A stretch of 61,673 nucleotides of DNA from JAVVUJ01 sp964582545 (GCA_964582545.1 CAZOSB010000013.1:1-61673); one strand, 5' to 3'; positions 1-8,739 are shown, counted from the stretch's first letter. Notes: generated by a model not told the origin, from the sequence alone. Translations and numbers: made by a program.

Positions 1-156
1 AGCTTTTTCAAGCTTATTAACTATTTTTTATTAAATTTAGTGTCAAACTACCGGGTTCAGGTAAGTGAAGCCATCACAGCAGCGGGGTTTGAAATCGTTG
101 AAATTATGGAGGACGGGGAATGGTGCGTTATTTGTGCAAAACTGTATAGTTTTTAA
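1..156 (+). CDS. prmA: Partial CDS, probable C-terminus of ribosomal protein L11 methyltransferase (PrmA)
   Basis: The frame is open from the first base to a TAA at 154-156. The last 35 residues, with AAGFEIVEIMEDGEWCVICAKL, read like the end of PrmA, the SAM-dependent methylase of ribosomal protein L11, whose family ends in a similar GFEIVE...GEWV..VAKK stretch. In many Firmicutes prmA lies just upstream of rsmE, and rsmE follows here after one intervening gene, which supports the call. The first 14 codons are AT-rich (FFKLINYFLLNL) and do not look like the family, so the fragment may be degraded or joined to unrelated sequence at the window edge. The identification rests on a short tail only. 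Confidence 0.45.
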   Translation, partial: SFFKLINYFLLNLVSNYRVQVSEAITAAGFEIVEIMEDGEWCVICAKLYSF

Positions 157-361
157 TGCAAAATCTTGATGGGTATGATACAATAAAGCCTATAGCTAAT
201 TATATGAAAAATGTATAGTGTTTTTTATATAATAAAAAGTAATTTTTATTATAAATGCATAAGATAAGTGTGAAAAACTCAAGTCTTTCTATTTTCATTA
301 TGTTATTTCAAAATATTGATGAAATGAGAGTTGAGTTAAATAATAGAAAAGGAGAGATGAA

Positions 362-2242
362 ATGGGCAATGTGTTATTTGATAAAATGAATTTGAGCGAC
401 GAAATTAAGGAACTACTCAATGCTTCAAAAGAAGTTATCGTCCCCAAAAGCAGAGATGAACTGATTCGCTTAAGCTTTGGATCACCTAAAAATGAAGTTT
501 TTGAAGTGCGTTATGATGTACCGGGCAAGGGAGATACGCTGGAGGCAACCGTAACCAGATGTAAGAATGGTGCTGCAGTAAATTATGCGGATGACTATAT
601 GAGAAGGAGAGATCCTGATAGTTTGGTGGTCTGCGATGATAAACCTACGGATAAACCTAAGTTCAAAGATGTTTTTCAGCAGGATTTTGCAACGGTGCGT
701 AAGGAAACCTTTGATTGGCTCAAGGGTGAATCCTTGATCGCAATGCCATTTATGGCGGGTGGAGATCCCTACGGCTACGACGCTTTGCTCATAGCACCCA
801 AGAACGCAGCGTTTTTTGCTTTGGGATTGGCGGATCTGCAAGGTTTTATAGAACCTGCTGATCTACACGAGGATTTTGAGCCTAGGGGTATGATTTTCTT
901 GGCGCCTACCTTCAGGCACACCCATTTTGGTGGCAAACAAGTTGTTGCACACAATCGACTGGACAATATGCACGAGATGTTTGCTTACAATTTATATCCG
1001 GGACCCAGTGCAAAGAAGGGTGTCTACGGCATGCTCATCAATATCGGTGAATCTGAAAATTGGATCACCGCCCATGCCTCCACCGTAAAGGTCATTACTC
1101 CCTATGAAAACGAAGTGGTCATCATGCATGAGGGCGCCAGCGGTAGCGGAAAAAGCGAAATGTTGGAAAAGATTCACAGGGAAGTGGACGGCAGAATGGT
1201 ATTGGGTCAAAATCTGGTATCCGGAGAAAAGATCTACATTGAACTGACAGAAGAATGTCAGCTTATGCCTGTGACGGATGACATGGCTATGTGTCACCCA
1301 AAATTACAAAACTACAGCAAAAAGCTGGTGGTAAAGGATGCTGAAAACGGTTGGTTCCTAAGAATTGACCACATCACCCATTACGGCTGTGATGCGAACT
1401 ACGAGCGAGCTTGCATTCATCCTAAAGAGCCTTTGGCCTTCTTTAATATACAGGGATCACCGGGATCTACGTGTCTGATTTGGGAGCATACCTTAAACAG
1501 CACAGGAGAACCTTGCACGAATCCAAGGGTAATTTTACCTAGAAAAAATATTGAGGATGTAGTGGAAGAACCGGTAGAGGTGGATGTTAGAAGTTTTGGT
1601 GTGAGAACTCCTCCATGCTTCAGATTCCAACCAACCTATGGAATCATTGGTCTGTTCCAAATCCTACCGCCTGCCATTGCTTGGCTTTGGAGACTTGTGG
1701 CTCCCAGAGGGTACAACAACCCAAGCGTTACGGAAACTACCGGAATTGGAAGTGAGGGCGTAGGTTCTTATTGGCCTTTTGCTACAGGAAAAATGGTGGT
1801 TCAGGCAAATCTACTGTTAGATCAGATCCTAGCTACCGCCAACACCAGATATGTGTTGATACCGAACCAACACATCGGAGCGTACAAGGTTGGTTTTATG
1901 GCAGAGTGGATTACCCGAGAGTATATCGCCAGAAGAGGAACCGCGAAACTAAAGCCGGAGCAGATCAAGCCAGCTAGATGTCCAATTTTTGGTTACTCCT
2001 TACAGACTCTTAAAATCGATGGAAAGTATGTTCCAATGGCATTTTTACAACCGGAAACTCAGAGCGAAATCGGTACTGAGGGTTATGACACAGGAGCAAA
2101 AATGATGACTGATTTCTTTAAAGAGGAATTGAAAAAATTCATGACACCGGAATTGAATCCCCTGGGAAGAAAGATCATCGACCTATGTATGAAGGATGCT
2201 GCTGTGGAAGAGTATGAAAAGCTGATTCCTTTCAGAAGATAA
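362..2242 (+). CDS. DUF4914 family protein (PEPCK-like P-loop)
   Basis: The 626-residue product matches my memory of the DUF4914 family in length and content; its function is not established. A Walker A-type loop, EGASGSGKSEML, lies near residue 257. Phosphoenolpyruvate carboxykinase-like kinases share this kind of GxSGxGKSE loop, so ATP-dependent carboxykinase or kinase chemistry is possible but unproven. No signal peptide is seen; one hydrophobic stretch (IIGLFQILPPAIAWLW) near residue 426 could be buried core. The start is ATG at 362, preceded by AAAAGGAGAG. The stop at 2242 is followed by rsmE after only one base, so the two are probably co-transcribed. Confidence 0.75.
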   Translation: MGNVLFDKMNLSDEIKELLNASKEVIVPKSRDELIRLSFGSPKNEVFEVRYDVPGKGDTLEATVTRCKNGAAVNYADDYMRRRDPDSLVVCDDKPTDKPKFKDVFQQDFATVRKETFDWLKGESLIAMPFMAGGDPYGYDALLIAPKNAAFFALGLADLQGFIEPADLHEDFEPRGMIFLAPTFRHTHFGGKQVVAHNRLDNMHEMFAYNLYPGPSAKKGVYGMLINIGESENWITAHASTVKVITPYENEVVIMHEGASGSGKSEMLEKIHREVDGRMVLGQNLVSGEKIYIELTEECQLMPVTDDMAMCHPKLQNYSKKLVVKDAENGWFLRIDHITHYGCDANYERACIHPKEPLAFFNIQGSPGSTCLIWEHTLNSTGEPCTNPRVILPRKNIEDVVEEPVEVDVRSFGVRTPPCFRFQPTYGIIGLFQILPPAIAWLWRLVAPRGYNNPSVTETTGIGSEGVGSYWPFATGKMVVQANLLLDQILATANTRYVLIPNQHIGAYKVGFMAEWITREYIARRGTAKLKPEQIKPARCPIFGYSLQTLKIDGKYVPMAFLQPETQSEIGTEGYDTGAKMMTDFFKEELKKFMTPELNPLGRKIIDLCMKDAAVEEYEKLIPFRR

Positions 2243-2243
2243 T

Positions 2244-3008
2244 ATGAACAGATTTTTTGTTGATTTAGAACAGATTAAAGAAAAAGAAATTCACATAGTC
2301 AATAAAGATGATATCAAACACATTTCCAAGGTTCTGCGAATGAACCTTGGAGATTTTATTGAAATCTCGGATGGCGATAGATTTGAATATGTGGGAAAGA
2401 TTGAAAGTTTTTCTACCGATGCTGTGGTGTGTCTCATTCAGGACAAGCAAAGCTTTGTAACGGAACCCAATACACGGGTCACTCTCTTTCAAGGGGTTCC
2501 AAAACAGGGGAAGATGGAAACCATCATTCAGAAATGTGTGGAATTGGGGATTTATGATATTGTGCCTGTATTTACGTCACGAACTGTGGTGGTGGGCAAG
2601 GATGAAGGCAAGATGCAAAGTAAGACTGACCGATGGCAAAAAATTTCTGATGAAGCGGTGAAACAGTGTAAGAGGGGCATCAAACCACAGGTAGGTAAAC
2701 CCATAACCTTTAAAGAATTGGTGAAAGCACTGAAGGAAGCTCCCCAGGGAAACCTAATTCTGTTTCCCTATGAAAATGAAGAGAATTACAACATCAAACA
2801 AGCTTTGAGAGCTTACAAAGAAAAAAATAAGTCGGAATGCAATGTGATGATTATCATCGGTCCTGAGGGTGGGTTTTCTGAGGAGGAAGCCGTTTCACTG
2901 AAAGAGGTTGGTGCGGAATGTGTCACCTTGGGGAAGACCACGCTACGGACGGAAACTGCCGGCCCTGCCACTTTAGCCATGGTAATGTATGAATTAGAGC
3001 TTTCTTAA
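2244..3008 (+). CDS. rsmE: 16S rRNA (uracil(1498)-N(3))-methyltransferase
   Basis: RsmE is a SPOUT-fold enzyme that methylates N3 of U1498 in 16S rRNA using S-adenosylmethionine. The 254-residue length is typical. The N-terminal RNA-binding part starts MNRFFV and contains HISKVLRMNLGD. The C-terminal SPOUT domain has the family signatures IIIGPEGGFSEEE and LGKTTLRTETAGPATLAM, which form the knotted cofactor site. The start codon directly follows the DUF4914 stop, so translation is probably coupled. The identification is secure from the two signatures. Confidence 0.95.
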   Translation: MNRFFVDLEQIKEKEIHIVNKDDIKHISKVLRMNLGDFIEISDGDRFEYVGKIESFSTDAVVCLIQDKQSFVTEPNTRVTLFQGVPKQGKMETIIQKCVELGIYDIVPVFTSRTVVVGKDEGKMQSKTDRWQKISDEAVKQCKRGIKPQVGKPITFKELVKALKEAPQGNLILFPYENEENYNIKQALRAYKEKNKSECNVMIIIGPEGGFSEEEAVSLKEVGAECVTLGKTTLRTETAGPATLAMVMYELELS

Positions 3009-3087
3009 TCAGGAGGCTTTTTTCATGTCCAAAGCTTCATTTGTAAATATTACAAATAGATCCATAAAAATTCGTATCATTAGACAA

Positions 3088-3115
3088 TTGAAATCTATAG
3101 TAAATAGATTATAAT
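3088..3115 (+). promoter_or_regulatory. Sigma-A type promoter for the class V aminotransferase
   Basis: TTGAAA at 3088-3093 and TATAAT at 3110-3115 are separated by 16 bases. This lies about 65 bases upstream of the ATG at 3180. A dyad with arms TTGTAA/TTACAA at 3041-3055 lies just upstream and could be an operator. Confidence 0.55.
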
Positions 3116-3179
3116 AGAAATAAGTTACTTTATAGATTCTCAAATACATATCCTCTTGTTATAAAGAAAGGTGATGAAT

Positions 3180-4445
3180 ATGGATTATAAGATCGATTAT
3201 ATCAGAGAGCAATTTCCTGCTCTGTCAAAGACGGTTAATGGTATACCGGCTGCTTTTTTGGACGGCCCCGGGGGAACCCAGGTTCCAAGAAGAGTTGTGG
3301 AAAAAATCAACGATTATCTATATTATCGCAATGCTAATTCTCACGGTCAGTTTGTAACTTCCGTAGAAAGCGATGCGCTATACTGGCAGGCTAGAGAAAC
3401 CTATGCTGATTTTTTAAACTGCAAGGCAGAAGAAGTTGCTTTTGGAGCAAACACGTCCTCTAATAATTTCAAGTTGGCACTTGGTCTTGTGAGAACCATG
3501 GAGCCAGGAGATGAAATCATCATTACCGACATAGATCACGAGGGAAATCGTTCTCCTTGGCGTACCTTGGAGGATTTTGGAATGGTGGTAAAAAGTGTAA
3601 AGATCAATACGGATACCATTACTCTGGACTTTGAAGACTTTATGAGCAAGCTTTCCGCAAAGACAAAGGTGGTAGCCATCAACTGGGCAGCCAATTCCTG
3701 CGGAACCATCACGGATGTAAAGAAATACATAGACGAAGCCCATAAGGTAGGTGCAATCACCGTAGTAGATGCTGTTCATTATGCACCTCACCGCCCCATA
3801 GATGTGAAGGAAGTGGATACGGATATTCTCCTGTGCTCCGCATACAAATTCTTTGGGCCTCACTTAGGTGTGCTGTATGTCCATGAGAGGGTAGGGGAGC
3901 ATATCAAATCTGTGAGAGTGATGGCCAATGACAATATGGACATTCCATTTAAATTTGAGACGGGTACCATAGCCATGGAATTGGCGGCCGGTGCAGCAGA
4001 AGCGGTGGAGTTTATCGCAGATATCGGAGAAAAACACCTAGATCAATATGCAGAGAAGGTAGCACATCTATCGGGAAGAAGAAAGAATATCGTAGCAGGT
4101 ATGTTGGCGCTAGACGAGTATGAAGAAAGCTTAGCGGTTCAGCTGAGAACAGGTTTGGCAGAAATTCCCGGAGTCAAGGTCTACGGTCCGGAGCAGGGTC
4201 ATCCTAGAACCTCCACCGTTTCCTTTACCATCGACGGAGTGAACTCTGGAGAAATCGGCAAGTTCTTTGCAGAAAGAGGGCTGTTTGTCTGGGATGGTGA
4301 CTTCTATGCCATTGAAACCATTTGCAATGTATTAAAACTGGAAGAAAGCGGCGGGTTGGTGAGAATCGGCTTGGCTCCTTACAATATTCAGAGTGAAGTG
4401 GATAGAGTATTGGCGGCTGTGAAGGAGTTTATCCAACAAAAATAA
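3180..4445 (+). CDS. Cysteine desulfurase-like protein, class V aminotransferase
   Basis: This is a pyridoxal-phosphate enzyme of the class V aminotransferase fold, about 421 residues. FLDGPGGTQVP near the N-terminus, the VVDAVHYAPHRPIDV stretch and the CSAYKFFGPHLGVLY segment with the PLP lysine are visible. They resemble the cysteine desulfurase-like branch (VC1184-type) more than SufS or NifS. The exact substrate cannot be read from sequence. I chose ATG 3180 because AAAGGTG at 3167-3173 is well spaced for it; GTG 3171 and ATG 3174 lie inside that site. A homoserine dehydrogenase-like gene follows 30 bases downstream, so an amino-acid or sulfur role is plausible. Confidence 0.85.
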   Translation: MDYKIDYIREQFPALSKTVNGIPAAFLDGPGGTQVPRRVVEKINDYLYYRNANSHGQFVTSVESDALYWQARETYADFLNCKAEEVAFGANTSSNNFKLALGLVRTMEPGDEIIITDIDHEGNRSPWRTLEDFGMVVKSVKINTDTITLDFEDFMSKLSAKTKVVAINWAANSCGTITDVKKYIDEAHKVGAITVVDAVHYAPHRPIDVKEVDTDILLCSAYKFFGPHLGVLYVHERVGEHIKSVRVMANDNMDIPFKFETGTIAMELAAGAAEAVEFIADIGEKHLDQYAEKVAHLSGRRKNIVAGMLALDEYEESLAVQLRTGLAEIPGVKVYGPEQGHPRTSTVSFTIDGVNSGEIGKFFAERGLFVWDGDFYAIETICNVLKLEESGGLVRIGLAPYNIQSEVDRVLAAVKEFIQQK

Positions 4446-4475
4446 CAGATTAAAGTAGAAATATGGAGTGGCGGA

Positions 4476-5525
4476 ATGAACCGATTAAAATTGGCTATAC
4501 TTGGCTTTGGAAACGCAGGGCAGGCCTTTGCACAATTGATTTTAGCGAAAAAAGAGCAGATTCAAAGGGAATACGGCATGGACCTCTGTGTTGTGGCCAT
4601 AACTACCAAAAGCAGGGGCTGCCTGTTGGATGAAGAGGGGATTGACCTGGAAAAAGCCTGTACGGATTTAAAGAATCAGGGCACCTTTGACAAAGCATGG
4701 GACTGTTATACCCTTGTAGAATCCATAGACGTGGCAAAAACAGTGGACTATGATGTGCTAATTGAGCTTACACCCCTTGATATTTTTTCCGGGCAACCCG
4801 CCATCGACCATTTGAAGTCGGCATTGAACAGAGGAAAAAATGTTATTACAGCAAACAAAGGACCTATTGCGTGGGCTTTTAAAGAATTAAAGGAATTGGC
4901 TCAAGCGAAAAAGGCTTTGTTTTACTATGAAACCACCGTGATGGATGGCACGCCCATATTCAATCTCTACGATGAAACCTTGAGAATGTGTCAGGTGTTG
5001 GAAGTGAGCGGGATCTTAAATACCACTACGAACTTTATGCTGGAGGAATTGGCTAAGGGAAAGAACTATGACGAAGTACTTACCGAAGGAAAAAGGAGAG
5101 GGTTTATTGAGGCAGACCCAACCATGGATATAGAAGGGTACGATGCAGCCGCAAAGCTGACAGCCCTACTAAACGTGCTGATGGATGCCAATATTACTCC
5201 GCCTGATATAGACAGAAAAGGCATAGAAGATATTACAGCAGAGGACATAGAAGCAGCTAGAGTTAGAGGGAATGTAATCAAGCTTTATTGTAGAGGGCGA
5301 AGAGTCGATGGAAAGATTGTAGGTGAAGTGAAACCCATTGAGGTTTCCAAAGCTGATTTGCTTTCCAACATTGATGGAACCTCTTCGGTGGTTTCCATAG
5401 TGACAGATCTGATGGGAAAGTTATCCATCGTAGAGCATGATCCTGAAATAGAGCAGACGGCTTATGGCATATTCAGCGACTTGCTGAGAACTATTAAAAA
5501 TTTACAACATATTAAATCTTGTTAA
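4476..5525 (+). CDS. hom: Homoserine dehydrogenase family protein
   Basis: The protein has an N-terminal Rossmann motif (LAILGFGNAGQAF), the NVITANKGPIAWAF segment and the catalytic-region pattern GILNTTTNFMLEEL followed by GFIEADPTMDIEGYDAAAKL, all typical of homoserine dehydrogenase. The enzyme reduces aspartate semialdehyde to homoserine with NAD(P)H in threonine and methionine synthesis. At 349 residues it lacks the C-terminal ACT domain found in longer feedback-regulated forms. The gene is probably co-transcribed with the upstream aminotransferase and is followed by a hairpin at 5564-5602. A related substrate cannot be excluded. Confidence 0.85.
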   Translation: MNRLKLAILGFGNAGQAFAQLILAKKEQIQREYGMDLCVVAITTKSRGCLLDEEGIDLEKACTDLKNQGTFDKAWDCYTLVESIDVAKTVDYDVLIELTPLDIFSGQPAIDHLKSALNRGKNVITANKGPIAWAFKELKELAQAKKALFYYETTVMDGTPIFNLYDETLRMCQVLEVSGILNTTTNFMLEELAKGKNYDEVLTEGKRRGFIEADPTMDIEGYDAAAKLTALLNVLMDANITPPDIDRKGIEDITAEDIEAARVRGNVIKLYCRGRRVDGKIVGEVKPIEVSKADLLSNIDGTSSVVSIVTDLMGKLSIVEHDPEIEQTAYGIFSDLLRTIKNLQHIKSC

Positions 5526-5563
5526 AAATTATCAGTAAACAATTAAATTTTAGAAACTTGACA

Positions 5564-5602
5564 GTAAGTGCAACCTATTAATCGTTTGGGGGTTGCACTT
5601 AC
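5564..5602 (+). terminator. Hairpin terminator after homoserine dehydrogenase
   Basis: The arms GTAAGTGCAACC (5564-5575) and GGTTGCACTTAC (5591-5602) pair perfectly over 12 bases, with a 15-base loop and a T-rich 3' side. The same TAAGTGCAACC hairpin recurs at 53594-53631, so this may be a dispersed palindromic element that serves as a terminator. Confidence 0.65.
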
Positions 5603-5733
5603 CTTATTATTTTGGTTTTGAGATTTGAGTTTTGAGAATTTATTCTATGAGAATTGAACAAACCTATTGACCAATTAGATAGAAAGAATTATAATTTAAG
5701 CCGTGGTTCAAAGTTTTATGATAATAGAATTTT

Positions 5734-5808
5734 GCTACTGTGGCTCAATGGCAGAGCAGCTCATTCGTAATGAGCAGGTTGTGAGTTCGATTCTCACCAG
5801 TAGCTCCA
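5734..5808 (+). tRNA. tRNA-Thr (anticodon CGT)
   Basis: A full cloverleaf can be drawn. Acceptor GCTACTG (5734-5740) pairs perfectly with CAGTAGC (5798-5804). The D stem is GCTC/GAGC, the anticodon stem GCTCA/TGAGC has the loop TTCGTAA, and the T stem is GTGAG/CTCAC with loop TTCGATT. The anticodon is CGT (reads ACG, Thr). The discriminator base is T and CCA is encoded (5806-5808). Its 3' end is partly repeated at 11277-11310, as expected of an integration site. Confidence 0.93.
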
Positions 5809-5815
5809 AAATAAG

Positions 5816-5850
5816 AGGTTTCGGAATTAAATTTGTCCGGAGCCTTTTTT
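5816..5850 (+). terminator. Rho-independent terminator after tRNA-Thr
   Basis: AGGTTTCGGA (5816-5825) pairs with TCCGGAGCCT (5836-5845), allowing two G-T pairs, and is followed by a run of T. It sits seven bases after the tRNA CCA end. Confidence 0.75.
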
Positions 5851-6250
5851 ATTTATACATAGCCTAAATGGTGTGCTGTACTAGGATCAGGAAAGGAGCG
5901 GATCTCTAGGGCAAAACACAAATAGCCAAGAAAGCTTTACCAAAATATTTAGATTCCTTTTTCACAATGAAAACCAAGAAACGAAGAAAGCAGAAGAAAT
6001 GTTTCGACAAGCATAACACCCCCGCCATTGACAACGAGCCTCTAAAGGCATGAATTAAAGGCAGTGCTGGAGGGCTTAAAATCAAACCTGCCCCCCGCAG
6101 GAGGGTATCATGCCTTTACTCATTGTAAATGGTCCGCTACGCCAGGCTAAATAGCCAAATTATTACTTTATTGAATTATACTAGTTTTTTAAAAAAGGTC
6201 GGACATTTAATATTGCAATCTTCATACGCAATCCTACACGAACCTTTTTC
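5851..6250. other. Non-coding stretch with a nested inverted repeat
   Basis: I see no convincing gene here; only a short basic ORF without a clear start site occurs near 5967-6053. The stretch holds an inverted repeat with 11-base arms TAAAGGCATGA (6043-6053) and TCATGCCTTTA (6108-6118). It encloses a second hairpin, CCTGC (6087-6091) with GCAGG (6097-6101). This could be a structured RNA, a recombination element or a remnant of the inserted island. Confidence 0.4.
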
Positions 6251-6280
6251 TTGACATTAACTGATTCTGCGTGTTATGAT
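6251..6280 (+). promoter_or_regulatory. Promoter of the DUF2997/AAA island operon
   Basis: TTGACA at 6251-6256 and TATGAT at 6275-6280 are 18 bases apart. The distance to the first well-supported start (6564) implies a leader of roughly 280 bases. Because the -10 box overlaps an apparent ATG at 6276, a protein starting there is unlikely. Confidence 0.5.
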
Positions 6281-6563
6281 GAGAATCAATCTGTTATTAT
6301 TTGTTGGGAAACAATCAAACATAGCAAATAGCTTTATGATTTCAGTTTATGATGAACTTTACTCATGGTCGAGAAGCGCGGTAGAAAGCGTTGGTATTTC
6401 ATCTTTAACAATGGCGACGATTCTTTTAAATGAAAAAAAGCTCATAAAGCACAAGCGAGCATGCAAAATACAAGTAATAAAATCAAGGAACAACTTTCAA
6501 TTTGAGGAAGGATTTAATCAGGCTTCAAGAAACCCTAAATCTCGGAACAAGAGGGGTGATAAT

Positions 6564-6773
6564 ATGAAAAAGCAAATGCAAATTCGAATCTATTCTGATG
6601 GAAAAATAGAGGCGAAAACACTTGGAATCAAAGGTAAACAATGTACGGACTACATACAGATACTTGAACTACTTTTGAAGGCACGCACTATAGAAAGCGC
6701 CTACACTGAGGAATATTATCAAACAGAAGCGCAAGTAACCGTCAAATCAGTAATTCAACAGACAAATAATTAG
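6564..6773 (+). CDS. DUF2997 family small protein
   Basis: The 69-residue protein begins MKKQMQIRIYSDGKIEAKT and has GIKGKQCTDYIQILELLL. This resembles the DUF2997 family, whose members begin with a similar short strand and contain a G-x-x-G-x-x-C motif. I chose ATG 6564 because GAGGGGTG lies just upstream; a longer frame from 6276 has no binding site and overlaps the promoter. In cyanobacteria DUF2997 genes occur with DUF1257 (Ycf35) and Ycf46-like ATPases. The DUF1257 and AAA genes are found here too, so this is probably a subunit or substrate of that system. No biochemical function is known to me. Confidence 0.65.
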   Translation: MKKQMQIRIYSDGKIEAKTLGIKGKQCTDYIQILELLLKARTIESAYTEEYYQTEAQVTVKSVIQQTNN

Positions 6774-6782
6774 AGGTGTTTC

Positions 6783-7550
6783 ATGAGCCTTACAAGTAGA
6801 GGAAAAGGATGGGAAGCCAGAAATTCACTTTGGTTAATATGGGTTTTTGTTATACTTTTTAACTGGATTGCGTTTTTTTGGATAGGTGGACGGACAAAAC
6901 AATTAAAATGGATATTGTTTGGAGTTCTGTATCTTATGCTTTGTTTTGTGATGCCGTTCGTTGCTGTAGAAGCTTTTGATAGCAACAATTTAGTATTAAA
7001 TATTTTGATGACTATCTATTTTATTGCTTGGATTGTCTCAATTATACATGCATTCCTTTCCCGCAGAGAGTATTTGATTAGGCGCGAAGCGATTGTTGCA
7101 AACCAAGAGGCAGCTACCGCAGCTTACCGTCAAAACATTCAAGCTGGTTATATACAACAAGGAAATTTTCAGCAACCAATTTATCAGTCACCTTCACAAC
7201 CTACATATCCTCAATCTGGTTTTCAACCTAATCCTCAACAAAACACACCACAGCAACCTGTTCTGCAACAGTTGTCAGAGCAACTGGTATCTCAACTGCC
7301 GCAAAAAATCGATCTTAACACAGCTACCGAACAGCAGTTGACATTATTACCTGGTGTAGGTGTGGCACTGGCAAAGCGGGCAGTGGATTTACGCGAACAA
7401 ACCGGCAGGTTCGCATCTGTTCAAGATTTTAATCAACGATTGGGATTGATGCCGCACTTTGGAGTTCAAATTGAAAATGTAGCTTTTGTTTCTTCACTTA
7501 AACCGCAAACCTCGTCGCAGGATAGCAAAGGAAGAGTGATTGATATTTAA
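6783..7550 (+). CDS. Membrane protein with C-terminal ComEA-like helix-hairpin-helix domain
   Basis: The 255-residue product has three hydrophobic segments in the first 90 residues (around 16-33, 41-57 and 64-82). A Gln/Pro-rich linker follows at about 115-168, including QQPVLQQLSEQ. The C-terminus is a helix-hairpin-helix region, KIDLNTATEQQLTLLPGVG, at about 175-195 followed by a second HhH-like half. ComEA-type HhH domains bind DNA without sequence specificity, which suggests a membrane-tethered nucleic-acid binder; the same fold can also mediate protein contacts. It starts at ATG 6783, nine bases after the DUF2997 stop, with GAGGTG upstream, so it belongs to the same operon. Confidence 0.7.
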   Translation: MSLTSRGKGWEARNSLWLIWVFVILFNWIAFFWIGGRTKQLKWILFGVLYLMLCFVMPFVAVEAFDSNNLVLNILMTIYFIAWIVSIIHAFLSRREYLIRREAIVANQEAATAAYRQNIQAGYIQQGNFQQPIYQSPSQPTYPQSGFQPNPQQNTPQQPVLQQLSEQLVSQLPQKIDLNTATEQQLTLLPGVGVALAKRAVDLREQTGRFASVQDFNQRLGLMPHFGVQIENVAFVSSLKPQTSSQDSKGRVIDI

Positions 7551-7570
7551 AGATGATTGGAGGCTCAAAA

Positions 7571-7953
7571 ATGACAGATAGAAATGCGCTTGAAAAAATA
7601 ATCAAATCAGCAAATATCAGCGCACTGTTCTTTTTTGTCATATCAACAGCTGGATTTTGGTTTATTTTCAGTAGTATCATTTTATGATTCACATGGATTG
7701 TTTTGATAGCTTCGATTATGTTTCTGTTTTTGAATTTAAATATACTTATAGAAAAAAGTAACGTAAAGACCTTTTTAATTATGTCAAGAATTTGATTTTT
7801 TATGAACTTGAAAAATCAAATGAAATTTCGATTCGGATTCTTTCCGAAAAATTAAAGATGAGCGAAGAAAGCGCTAAGAACAACATAGGTGAGATGCATT
7901 GATACTTGCCCTCGTTCCACGAGGTGATTTCGTTTATGAAGAAAAAATTTTAA
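7571..7953 (+). pseudogene. Decayed small membrane/HTH-like gene
   Basis: An ATG at 7571 with a good site (TTGGAGG) opens a 38-codon frame with one hydrophobic helix. It ends at TGA 7685, but the same frame continues with a second hydrophobic helix (WIVLIASIMFLFL). Another frame then carries ELEKSNEISIRILSEKLKM, which resembles a helix-turn-helix start, interrupted by a second TGA at 7900. The simplest reading is one ancestral gene broken by nonsense and frameshift changes. The alternative is a genuine 38-residue membrane peptide from 7571 to 7687 followed by non-coding DNA. Confidence 0.4.
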
Positions 7954-8145
7954 AGATTGCAGAATAAATAACCGTACAAAGAATCAATATCAATGCCGCG
8001 TCCAAATAAGAATTAGCAGAACTTCCTAGTGTGAGCATTGCGATTGCAAAAGAGTCGATTGATATATGAAACAGTGCTTGCCAATTTCAATAAAGATAAA
8101 TATAAAACCCAGAAAGAAAGCTACGGTACGAATGGTGGGAATTTA

Positions 8146-8724
8146 ATGCACATTCAAATTCATCGATTATTGGAACGAACTAAAATGGCTGGTCCCGGCT
8201 GGCGGTCTTGTATTTGGGTGCAAGGGTGTAGCCGCCATTGCAAAGGTTGTATGGCAAAAGAAACTTGGCCGCATGACAGTGGGACAACAATGAATATCGA
8301 AACACTTTTTAAGCAGATTTCTGCTACACCTAACATTGAAGGCATTACCTTTTTAGGAGGAGAACCATTTGAACAACCGGAAGCGGTTGCAGAACTTGCA
8401 AAACAGGTTAAAAGCGTAGGTCTTTCAGTGGTTGTTTTCACGGGATTCATATATGAAGAATTAGTTGCTAACGAAACCACATATATCCGACAAGTGTTGG
8501 ATATATCGGATTTGCTGATTGACGGCGCATTTGTACAAGAACAATTTGATTTAAGCCGTCCGTGGGTAGGGTCACTTAATCAGAAGTTTCATTTTCTGAC
8601 TGACCGATATAATGAAAATGATTTATACGGAATAAATAATCAAATTGAAGTTCGTGTTGCCTCTAATGGAGCGACTTTAATAAGCGGTATGGGCGACTTT
8701 GAAAAGATAAAAAGGTTATTGTAA
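8146..8724 (+). CDS. Radical SAM / 4Fe-4S single-cluster protein (NrdG-like activase)
   Basis: The 192-residue protein has GCSRHCKGC near residue 28, a CX3CX2C motif that binds the radical SAM [4Fe-4S] cluster, then FLGGEPFEQPEA, the GGE motif that contacts S-adenosylmethionine. Size and layout resemble small activating enzymes such as NrdG. No ribonucleotide reductase or glycyl radical protein lies beside it. Its neighbours are the AAA and DUF1257 genes, so it may modify a partner protein in this cluster. I chose ATG 8146, preceded by GGTGGGA; the upstream in-frame extension to 8038 lacks a site and family similarity. Confidence 0.8.
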   Translation: MHIQIHRLLERTKMAGPGWRSCIWVQGCSRHCKGCMAKETWPHDSGTTMNIETLFKQISATPNIEGITFLGGEPFEQPEAVAELAKQVKSVGLSVVVFTGFIYEELVANETTYIRQVLDISDLLIDGAFVQEQFDLSRPWVGSLNQKFHFLTDRYNENDLYGINNQIEVRVASNGATLISGMGDFEKIKRLL

Positions 8725-8739
8725 CGGAGGGAATAAGAT

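Noticed and set aside
3025..3114. A 29-residue reading frame with an AGGAGG site after rsmE
   Set aside because: Its end overlaps the clear promoter of the next gene (3088-3115), the content is not protein-like, and AGGAGG followed by a T run may be part of the rsmE 3' end.
5967..6053. A short basic frame (MKTKKRRKQKK...) in the island leader
   Set aside because: There is no ribosome binding site and its end lies in the inverted repeat; better explained as non-coding.
6276..6563. N-terminal extension of the DUF2997 frame (165-residue version)
   Set aside because: No ribosome binding site at 6276, overlap with the -10 box, and no resemblance to the family; ATG 6564 has a good site.
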